Assembly (NCBI GenBank): GCA_023101885.1
Contig: JALPQD010000924.1
Location: 132,638 to 196,637 of the forward strand
Length of the DNA: 64,000 nucleotides
DNA from: Typhlomys cinereus
Taxonomy: Eukaryota > Chordata > Mammalia > Rodentia > Platacanthomyidae
Reading direction: 5' to 3'
Of the stretch, positions 54,855-64,000 are shown in pieces. Positions within the stretch are counted from its first letter, which is position 1. The number at the start of each line of letters is the position of its first letter. Made by a program: the position numbers and the translations under genes. The notes below the pieces were generated by a model. The model was given only the letters and a program-made list of their open reading frames with translations. It did not search any database and had not been told where the DNA came from.

Positions 54855-55065
54855 CAAGGGCTGGAGAGATGGCTCATGAGTTAAGTCTCTGCCTTGCAAG
54901 CAGCACATCCTGAGTTCAGATTCTAGATCCCATATAAAAACTCTTTGCAGAAATGGCAGTGACCTATACTTCCGGTCCTGGAAGTGGAGCCTGGGAAACT
55001 CTAGAGCAAAGCAAGAAGACACACACATACAAAAAAAAAAAAAAAAAACAAAAAAAAAAACACCA
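54855..55065 (+). mobile_element. CA-tailed family SINE, internally truncated
   Basis: GGGCTGGAGAGATGGCTCAT start and GAGTTCAGATTC box B. After GAGCAAAGCAAGAAG it jumps to ACACACACATAC and an A-rich tail, so about 50 bases of body are missing. Confidence 0.85.
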
Positions 55066-55074
55066 CAAAATCCT

Positions 55075-55240
55075 GCCTCCGAAGCCAGCGAGATGACTCT
55101 GGTTAAGGCACCTGCTTGCAAATTTGGTGACCTGAGTTTTGGTGACCTGAGTTTAATCCCCCAAAATCCACACAGTGGAAGAAAAATCACTAAAATTCGT
55201 TATATACACATATGAAAACATCAGAAAATAAAAAGATTTA
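55075..55240 (+). repeat. B2/B3-like SINE with a 17-bp internal repeat
   Basis: GCCAGCGAGATGACTCTGG and GGCACCTGCTTGCAAA start it. TTGGTGACCTGAGTTT occurs twice in a row (about 55123 and 55139). Confidence 0.75.
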
Positions 55241-55467
55241 ATTTTAAAGTATGTGAATGGCAAATTCGCATTAGGCATTCGAAAGAGGCAAATATATTAC
55301 ATTCATTTGCCTGAAATAAATTCTGCTCCCTGTCACCTGAATCCTACAATACTTTAATTGGCCAGTTCTCAATTGAGCAGTACTTAATTCTGCTGCCATA
55401 TTAAATTTACCATATGTATGTGATGTAAGAAGATAGGACACTTCACTTAAGTGTACATTCTTCTTAC

Positions 55468-55884
55468 ACACTTGATTTGATGACAGTTTGCAGGTATCTC
55501 TACTTCAATTAATTGCTTATTGGCAAAATGCATAATTTAAACTTCAGTGCAAAGCTGAATTAGTCAAATGGTAGTCTCTTCAATATAATTATTTCACATA
55601 AGTTGGAGTACTGACAAAATGTTGTCCTTTATTTTTTAAATAATAGCTCCAAATATGTTCAAGATTAGATAACAAAACACTTGATTTGATGAAGTTTGCA
55701 GGTATCTCTACTTCAATTAATTGCTTATTGGCAAAATGCACAATTTAAACTTCAGTGCAAAACTGAATTAGTCAAATGGTAGTCTCTTCAATATAATTAT
55801 TTCACATAAGTTGGAGTACTGACAAAATGTTGTCCTTTATTTTTTAAATAATAGCTCCAAATATGTTCAAGATTAGATAACAAA
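55468..55884 (+). repeat. 209-bp tandem duplication
   Basis: Units 55468-55676 and 55677-55884 both begin ACACTTGATTTGATGA and end GATTAGATAACAAA. I count three differences: one 1-base gap and two substitutions. Confidence 0.95.
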
Positions 55885-56084
55885 GAAAATGTCAACAAGA
55901 CGTAGCAAATATGAAATGAAAATAATGAGCATAAAACTTTTGGTCTTTATCTAATTTCCCTCCATCAGTTCACAAAATTTTTCCTTATGAAATCAGGGTG
56001 CAAATGCTCAATATCCTTCACAGGTTTGTTACCTGATGTACTGATGTAAAGAACAAGGGAAAGTATCTTAAGAAAAAGCACACG

Positions 56085-56360
56085 AGGGCTGGTGAGATGA
56101 CTCAGGAGTTAAAACTCTGTCTCACAAGCAGAAAGTCCCGAGTTCGGATTCCAAGTCCCACATAAAAACACCAGGTGGAAACGGAAGTAGCCTGCACTTC
56201 CAGCCTTGATGGGTAGAGCCTGGGAAATCCCAGAGCAAAGCAAAAAGGAGGTAGAAGCAATCAAGGATGATTCCAGAAGTCACCCTTGGTCTTCCACAGG
56301 GACACACAGTGCCCCATCACACACACACACACACACACACAAATAAATAAAATATTTAAA
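56085..56360 (+). mobile_element. CA-tailed SINE
   Basis: GGGCTGGTGAGATGACTCAG start, GAGTTCGGATTCC box B, (CA)n at 56316-56341, tail AAATAAATAAAATA. Confidence 0.88.
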
Positions 56361-57357
56361 AAATGAAAAAGTATGTGAATTTATAAAGACCAGTAAGCTA
56401 CATGTTAATCTGTAAAAACATTGTCTTCTTTTGTTGTAATAACAAAGAAAAGAAATAAATTGAATTAAACAGAGAAATTGCACAGCCTACTTGCTACATG
56501 GCATTTTGATTTTTCCTTTATTCTTTGATAGTTTTGTACATGTATACAAAGAATTTCAGTCATTTATACTTTATATTACCCTAACTCATCTCATGTCCTT
56601 CCTTCTCTCTCTAAAAATCTTCCCCCAATCACTTTCTCTTCTACATTTGTGTGTATGTGGGGGGGGGTATCTTACTGAATTTCCTAACAGTTTCCTTCAT
56701 TAACATGTGTCTGGCACTTGCTGGAATCTGGGCAACATACACCACTGAAGAAAGTGGGGCCCTTTTCTATGGCCAGAATTAACTGTCAGCTGTCCCTCAG
56801 GGAGATACCATGATTCATGAGCTCTTCCCCCATACATGATGAAATGTTGACACACCAAATCTTTTGCAGGCAAATGCTGCTGCAATAAGTTCATAGTTAC
56901 AACAGTCTTGGGTAGGTGGGGGTGATAGAGCTGTCCCCTTTAGAATTGAGCCCTCCACCATTGCTTATTCTCTACACACTGTATTTAAAGACTGATTTAA
57001 GCACATTTTCCTCATAAATTAACTCTTTCCTAAGTAGATGCTCAAAATGGAACGTGTGACTGCGTGACATGGTGCCTGCCTGGAATGCAAGGTGCCCTCT
57101 CTTCTCCTGAAGCTTTAATGCCAATGACATTTCACAAGTCTAAAACATGTCATTTTACCATCAAATCATTCACTGACACAACGTCATGTTTTCAAATTAA
57201 CATGTAATGTTCTGTCATCACCCTTCATGCTTTATCATTACTTAGTTCTATTTATTGAGCACATGGTCAGAAACAAGGTCTTCACTGCACCATGACTGTG
57301 GTGGACTGGATAATGCTTCTTCTGTATTCTAATTCTTGGAACCTGAAAAATATTATT

Positions 57358-57699
57358 TTATGTTGTAGCAGTCTCGGGGACCCACGGAGACCCTTGGGGG
57401 CAGGGGTAAGCAGGCACGGAGTCAACATCACAGACTCAGAAAGTCAGGCGAGTGGTAAAGCAGGCTTGCAGGCTTGCAGCTCTCTATTGTATCGGGCTGC
57501 TTATATACCCCACCCAGCATCCCATAAGTCCCAGTGGGAGCTTTTGCTGTGTTATCCTGTCCGGGTTGGTCCTCTCAGCCAGGCGGTTTGACATCAGCAC
57601 CAGGCACGGCAGCAGGTTCTAGTTTGGGGAAGTTGCATTCACGCATGCGGCCCATACAGATAATACAGGCCTGCCTAGTCTATTCCTCCTACATTATCT
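57358..57699 (-). mobile_element. Solo LTR of an endogenous retrovirus (ERVK/IAP-like size)
   Basis: 57364-57693 (330 bp) runs TGT...ACA when read on the minus strand. It has a TATATAAG box (complement at 57500-57507) placed as in a retroviral U3/R border. Imperfect 6-bp duplication TTATGT/TTATCT (57358-57363, 57694-57699) flanks it. No internal gag, pol or env sequence remains. Confidence 0.75.
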
Positions 57700-58149
57700 G
57701 ACAAAGCAGACCTTGCAGATTCCATTAAATTAAGGATCTTGCTATGAGCAGATTTTTTGGGGTTATCCAAATGGACCCCCAAATAATCAAAGAGTTGATT
57801 GCAGATAAGCAAATCATTTAGATATGATTCGAAGTTCACAGTCCTCTCTCTTTAACCATATTGGTTCCTGTGGCCCATCCAACCCATTTCACCATGTCTG
57901 GAAAGTTTTGCCTCCTGTTTATATATTAGGAGGACCAAATAAAAATCTCACCTATTAGTAATATTTTGGAGAGAGAAAGTGGACCAATAGAGAGGAAAGC
58001 AGGGAAAGGGAGGAAATATGTGTACGGTTTGGATATATTGATAGATATAGATATGTCATAATAAAACCCATTATCTTGTGTGCTAAGTTTTGAAACATTA
58101 TGACAGAATATGCTGTTTATTATTTTTGGCAATAAAACAGATGTAGTAT

Positions 58150-58225
58150 ATTTATTTTTTTTCTGCCTTGGGAATCAAACTCGGGGTCTTGGGCATGCTA
58201 TGCATATTCTGTACCCAGCTGTCTT
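58150..58225 (-). repeat. ID-like SINE, antisense
   Basis: GGGAATCAAACTCGGGGTCT and GGGCATGCTATGCATATTCT. Confidence 0.65.
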
Positions 58226-58229
58226 ATTC

Positions 58230-59280
58230 TAAACAATAACTTTTTTGAATCAAATATTTCAGGACCCTGTTTTTTTTCTATAGGGTACTTTCATATTACA
58301 AATTCAACTCTCTTGTTCCTGTAGATATAGAATGTGTGTGTGCGTGTGTGTGTGTTTCTGTTTCTCTCTCTATGTGTATAAGTATGTGTGTATATATAAA
58401 AAGCATTGCACAAATGTTAAGAAATTCAGCCTTCACATGAATGTTCAATGTTTCTGTGAAGCTGGGTTGTAGTAGAAATGTGATATACTCACCATCTAGA
58501 CTTCACAAATGATCTTTTGCCAGCTAAATTGAAAAATTTAAAGATTTTTTTCCAGAAAGATGTTATTCGTGATTGTGTTTTATCATATTTTATAGTGTTT
58601 GAGAAGTACTCAATTAAAACAGCTTCATAGAACTTAAAATACTAAATAAATAGTCAAAAGCAAATTAGTGCATTTAATCCTCATAATTCTATCTTCCCAG
58701 TGTGTATGGGGTGATCAGGAGCATACTTTCAAAATCCTTGGAAAGTTCTGGATTCTGTGAAGCATGACTAGATCTTTTATTATGTAATTTTTATTATTGT
58801 AAAATGTGTTCATTTCTACTAGAAAAACATTGGCAATTTTAATGACTGTGTATCAGTAAGCTACTGAAATACCAGCAAAAGAATTATTTTTAAACTTGCA
58901 GAAAAGTATTTAGATATTAGGCTGGTGAAATACTGACATCTAGTGGTCAGAATAGGCAACCAAAATCTCTGACTAGGAAAAATGGATGCAGAAAAAATTC
59001 ATAAATTTTGAGATTTGTAGGAAATTTTTTTTCACATTTTAGTTTTTGGATGTGAGAAAAAATATTTGAATTTCTCTACTACAGTTTATTTCCTGTGTCA
59101 CTAGGGACAATAGAGTTTAATTGGGAAAATAAAAGCCCTTTTGGAGAAATGGAGCACAGCATTGGAAGTATTTAATTCCATCAAAAAAAATATTTTGTCC
59201 TTGAAATAGATATATCAAAGGTTGTGGGAGATCCCAAAAGAGTAGAGACAAAAGAATGCAGAAAAAATAGATTAATAAGG
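58230..59280. other. FUNDC2 intron, nothing recognised
   Basis: Holds a (GT)n-like stretch at about 58335-58360 but no exon with FUNDC2 similarity. Confidence 0.4.
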
Positions 59281-59289
59281 CAGTTGTGG

Positions 59290-59800
59290 AAGAGAAGCCT
59301 TAAAGGGGATAGAACAAAGGGGATTTAGTAAGGCCCAAGGTAGCAAAAAGAAAAAAAAAAGGTGAAGAGTTTGGGGAAAAAAGTGATCAATGACCTCACC
59401 AAGTTATAAACCCTGCAGGCCACAGTAACTCTGGTAGGAAGAATTTGTGGAGCAATAGTGGTATGTAAGGCCCACAGTAACCACTAACTCTCTAATGTGT
59501 TCTAACCCCCTTTTCCTTATTATTAGGGAACACATATCTGGTACCATAAACTTTCCCAAACAGTAATAGACAGTGAGAAAATAGAACAGGTGTCTTAGTG
59601 TTAGAAATAGACAACTCGCAGTAAACTGCCATCTAAGTGCTTCTCGCTAATAATATCCACACATCCAGAGGGACAGGGCTGGAGTGGTAAAAGACAGAGT
59701 GGGAGAGGAGGGGAATGGAAAGGAAGGGGCAAAGGGAAAGGGCATAAACTCATTTTGTTTGTATATAAAAAAGTCTCAATAGAATAAAAGGAATAGATGT
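59290..59800 (+). repeat. L1 3'-UTR-like sequence
   Basis: Same order of landmarks as 8190-8655 (GTGATCAATGACCTCACC, ACTCTGGTAGGAAG, AAACTGCCATCTAAG), then a purine tract at 59690-59745 and AATAAAAGG end. Confidence 0.5.
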
Positions 59801-59809
59801 ATCATAAAA

Positions 59810-62800
59810 AGTTTATTTGCTTTTATTTTCAAATAATATAGAGGAACCCTATTTCCCCTTTTGATTATAGCAGATGTCACTGCAGTTCCTCTGCTGAACT
59901 TAGAATTTCCTGTAGTTTAGGTGGACAGTTCCACATTGAATGTCTTCCCTCTGCCTGAGCTCTGTCTCCAGCATAACAACGACTCTTGCCTAGCCAGGGC
60001 AGACTAGAGTGCCTGGGCGTTGCCGCACCAAGAACCACTGTCAGCAAGTAGAGTGGGCACAAAGACAGCCAACTTTCTGTCCTTTCAGCAGGACAATCTT
60101 TGTCGCTTTCAGCATGGTCTTTCAGTGCACCGCAAGAGAATGGATTGCTCTCAACACTTATTTGCACCTTTCTTTTCTTTTTTTATATTCCTAACCCTTT
60201 CTGTATGGTTCCTGATAGCACCACTTAATGCACTGGGGGCTCCCAAGCATTCTAAAATGAATCAGGACCATCCTAATCCTGGCTCACAAAGATGACTTCT
60301 AGCAGTCTTTTGCTTCCTTATGATGACACGTCCACATATGAGCTTGACAGCTGCCTTGTCCATCAGCATGAAATATCTGGAAACCCACATATAAGGGAAA
60401 CATGGGGAGCAAACCCTATTTAGGGAAAAAAAATCCTGGTCTATTCCTGGAATTCCCCACCTTTTCTCCCAGCTTTAACTCATGAAGAATCCCCCCTTCA
60501 TAAATTTCATCTATGAAATGTGTTATGCAGAATCCCAGAAACTTGACCTTCACCCTTTACGAACTCTCATCATGCTTCTTCAGAAAAAAAGAATGTATAT
60601 ACCCGAATCATTGCCTGAGAGCCACCCTGTGGAGGGCTCTCAATGAAAACGTGGTCTACCTATGCTGCATGCTCCTATGTCCATGTGGTTAATAAACAAA
60701 ATGGTTTCCAAGCATTTGTACTAATTTCATTAGCAATACATTGAATGTGAAGAGCCAAGACAAGTCTAGTATATGTCAGATTTACTGCAACCATAAACGT
60801 TTGCAACCGCCTTCAGCCCCGTTGGCATTCTCCTGGGGGCTTTCTCTCTATGGAAATCAAAGTTCAACACAGACAAGCAGTCATACTAAGAAAGAGAGCA
60901 CCTACACTCTGGGGACTGCCTATTCATTCTAAAGTCTCTACAAAGACACTTGAACTGGGTGCCAAGGGCTGGTTGCCTAACTGGTTAGTAAATCAGACAC
61001 CAATAATGTAAATTTGAAGAAACAAAAAATAGAAGCATCCTTTATAAAACATCTTTACAAGTTGTTTTTTTCTTTATCAGCAACAAATTTAATAAACCAT
61101 TTTTCTTCACTTTCAAGGGCATGTGAGGGGCATAAAGAAGAGTGACTATCAATATTTAACACAAAAGAGACCCCAGCTAAAGAGGTGATATACAAAAAGA
61201 GGAGGTCCAGCTAGTGAGCACTTTCACCATCAATCACACGTAAAATTCAACCTCTGGACACAACTTTGCATCGAGGGCCAATTCATTTGGACCTCATGGC
61301 AACAGAGTGGGGGGGGTGGAGCTGTTTTACATTGACATGTGGAAAATTACAAAATAAATCTTACATGTATTCACCATAATCTTGGTAACAAACAAGTCAA
61401 TCATGCTAACTACAGCATGTGATTAATTGCAATTTATAGTCCATGTAATTTTGGTAAAGCCATGTTTTCTTTTCTCAGTAAAACAAAAACATTTCTAAGT
61501 CAATTATTCATTTTCCCAAATAGTAAATTTATAAAGTTCAACAGCCATTTAAGCTAAAGAGACGGATTTATAGGCTTCAAGTTTCAAAACAGCAAATACC
61601 TTTTTCTTTTTTAAAAAACTACCATATATTCTAAAATCGAATGCTTATTTTGAAATATATAAGTATCTCCTATTTCGTTGATTTTTAATCTCAACGTATC
61701 TTTATATATCTAAGTATAATAATGGGATTAAATATTGAGGAATTCTACCTAGTATCATACAAATATTTCATTTGATATCTATAAGACAGTTGAGATTACA
61801 TACATAGCAATGCTTAGATACACCATTGTGCTTACATAATCTGATACTCAGTTTTTAGCTAGGTTTGTTGAATTCAGGTCTATCTTCCTGCAAACTCGAA
61901 GTCTTATTTATAGTAACAAGTAGCTTTTATTGTATATTTAATGAACACAAAATTGTGATAAATCAACTAAACATTTATTTCTCACACATCTGCACCTAGG
62001 CTCAAAAGGCTCAGCTGACCTTGGTAAGCTCAGTAGGACAGTCCCAAACAGCACATTGAATCTGCCTCAGCCCTATGTGTTTTTCAGTTCCCTTCAATTG
62101 ATAGAATAGTTGGTCAATGATTTATGGTCACAGATAAAGTACTGTCAAAGGGTTAAAGCTCAAATCTATCGCCATCACATACATCCCATGGAACAAAACA
62201 AGCCAAAGCTTAAGAATAAGGAAAGATACTCCTGTTTTAGTCAAAGGGCATGCAAAGTGACTTGGAAAAGAATGTGGACTCAAAATATTTAGCGTATTAT
62301 GTCAGTGGGTTCCAAAGTATTATCATTTATCTTAAATAATGTAAGATATTTGTTCTTGAAATGAAAAAAGTGATGATTCAACATGATGATACTCTCAGAG
62401 ATACTAGAAAAATATTGTATCTCATCTAGGAAATAAAACAGGTAGGACATGTTACATACTCCTATACCACAAGTCTCCCCAGTCTGAAGCCAGCTTGGGC
62501 TACATATCAAGTGTCAGGGAAGCCTGGTCTATATAACAAGATATTCTCAAAAAAGAAATAAGAAAACGAGGTGAACGGTAGGTCATATGAAGCTCTGTAA
62601 CTCTTCAGATGAGTCTTCCAAACTCTTTGAAGATTTTAAAATGGAAAAAGACATATTAAAAATGTATTTCTAGAAAGAGCATCTAGTGAGAGTTAGGAGT
62701 ATAATGAAGCCAAAGTAGCTAAGAAAGTCCCCTAAGCACTTGCTGGACATCAAGACAGAGCAAATAAAAGGCAGAGTTCCAGGAAAGAAAGATTTCTTTA

Positions 62801-62870
62801 AGGTGCCCTTAAGGCCTTGGAAAATAGAAAATAATGAAAGATCTCCAGTACTAAAATAAGGTGTATACAT
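59810..62870. other. FUNDC2 intron/flank, no exon recognised
   Basis: Short overlapping frames at 59877-60295 on both strands show no known domain. A partial B1-like piece is at about 62485-62560 (AAGCCAGCTTGGGCTACAT). Confidence 0.4.
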
Positions 62871-62884
62871 AAAAACCAAGTAGA

Positions 62885-63101
62885 CACACAGGATGCCTTA
62901 ATTGGTAAAGGGCTTGCCAAACATGCCTGATGACCAGAGTTTGCTCCCCAAACCCACATGAAGGTGGATGAAGAAAATTGACTTCAGGTAGCTGTCCTCT
63001 GATGTACACACATGTGTTATGTGGAGGAGGTAGAGCAATCTAGGGTGAGTCATGATGTCACCCTTGGGCCTCCACATGTATACACAATCAAGTGCCCTCT
63101 G

Positions 63102-63156
<55 letters not shown>

Positions 63157-63165
63157 TGCACGAGC
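62885..63165 (+). repeat. Chimaeric SINE: B2/B3-like head, CA-tailed family 3' half
   Basis: Head ATGCCTTAATTGGTAAAGGG and CATGCCTGATGACCAGAG; then AGAGCAATCTAGGGTGAGTC and CACCCTTGGGCCTCCACA of the other family, and (CA)n at 63103-63152. Confidence 0.65.
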
Positions 63166-63849
63166 ACTCATGGAAAACCAAAATTAAATTTAAAAATAAT
63201 TTCAATCTAGAATTAGATTTGTATAATTAACATAAAATAAGAGGGAATATGGGAAATTAAGTGAATCACAGAATCTCTGAACAGTCACTAATACCCTTAC
63301 TGTTGAGAATGGGGCACAATCCTGTCCACAGAAAGAAAGTGAGTCCCAATATGTTCCAAAAATGAAATAAAAATATGACCTAATATGTCAAATTAGTGAA
63401 CATTTTTATGACCCATCAATTGTATCATTGCAAGCTATTAGAGAGAAGATTTTCAGTTTTTACATGAAGAAAAAGAAATGATCCTTCATTTCTTTCTTTC
63501 CCTTTGTTCTCACCTTCAAGTTGTTAAGATCTTTGAGAAGAATAAAAGATAACATTTGAGTAGCTCACAAATAAGACTTAACTGCTCCCATGTCAATTTG
63601 TTTAGAAAAGATTACTTTCATCTAACAGCCCTCTCAAATACGCCACTATGGTGAGGTACTGTGTCACCTCCAGAAATGATTTATGCTTCAGCCATAAAAT
63701 ATGAGAGAACTATGCCTTCTATCCATCTCTATGCTTTGAAAACAGCTACCAACAAGACCATAATAGCAAAAAGTACGAAGAGAAGAATTTTCTTATTCTT
63801 TAAATATCTCTCACCTTAAGATAAATTGATGTTTTTAAGATATTCAGAT

Positions 63850-63960
63850 ATGTATGCCTTAATTGGTAAAGGGCTTGCAAAACATGCCTGATGACCAGAG
63901 TTTACTCCCCAAACCCACATAAAAGTGGATGAGGTCAAAAACATCACACAAACACACATG
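63850..63960 (+). repeat. B2/B3-like SINE head, second copy
   Basis: TATGCCTTAATTGGTAAAGG to CCCACATAAAAGTGGATGAG matches 62890-62975 closely. Confidence 0.65.
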
Positions 63961-64000
63961 TAATGATTCTCCACATTTGTGGCCATTTTAAAGCGAAGTT

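Noticed and set aside
59877..60295. Overlapping frames of 60-96 codons on both strands
   Set aside because: No match to FUNDC2 exons or to any family I recognise, and no plausible splice borders around them.

Overview
This window is nuclear DNA from a mammalian X chromosome, most likely a rodent of the mouse-related clade. Interspersed B1-, B2/B3-, B4- and ID-like SINEs, L1 elements with a G-rich 3' UTR, and hAT repeats resembling the rodent URR1 group point to a rodent. The species cannot be fixed from the sequence. Genes are split into short exons with GT-AG borders, and I found no prokaryotic-style operon, CRISPR array, rRNA or intact tRNA.

The gene content is the conserved Xq28 block BRCC3 - MTCP1/CMC4 - FUNDC2, here in reverse of the human orientation. 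BRCC3 lies on the minus strand from 29603 (ATG) to 4456 (stop). All ten coding exons can be read and join into an intact 291-residue JAMM deubiquitinase. A CpG island at about 29.33-30.29 kb separates it from MTCP1 (CDS 34410-34929, plus) and CMC4 (CDS 36516-45293, plus), which are expected to share this promoter. Only the last coding exon of FUNDC2 is visible (about 52.87-52.95 kb, minus); the rest lies beyond the right edge.

About half of the window is recognisably repeat-derived. 1-4.4 kb: MaLR-like internal sequence split by an L1, a perfect 99-bp tandem duplication, an old L1 and a MER5-like element. 4.4-29.6 kb: BRCC3, whose 13-kb intron 7 holds an unusual composite L1 with two promoter heads and no ORF2 body (13.7-17.0 kb). 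30-45.5 kb: MTCP1/CMC4, whose 8.6-kb CMC4 intron is an old L1 into which a younger L1 and a SINE inserted at the same target site. 45.5-64 kb: intergenic and FUNDC2-flanking sequence with SINEs, URR1-like elements, a solo LTR and a 209-bp tandem duplication.

The points most worth checking are: a U12-type AT-AC intron inside the BRCC3 catalytic domain; a 17-nt BRCC3 microexon; a one-base deletion that rewrites the FUNDC2 C-terminus in this assembly; the composite L1 with repeated splice-donor motifs; and the double insertion at one target site. I found no previously unknown gene system. The novelty here is in gene structure and repeat architecture.
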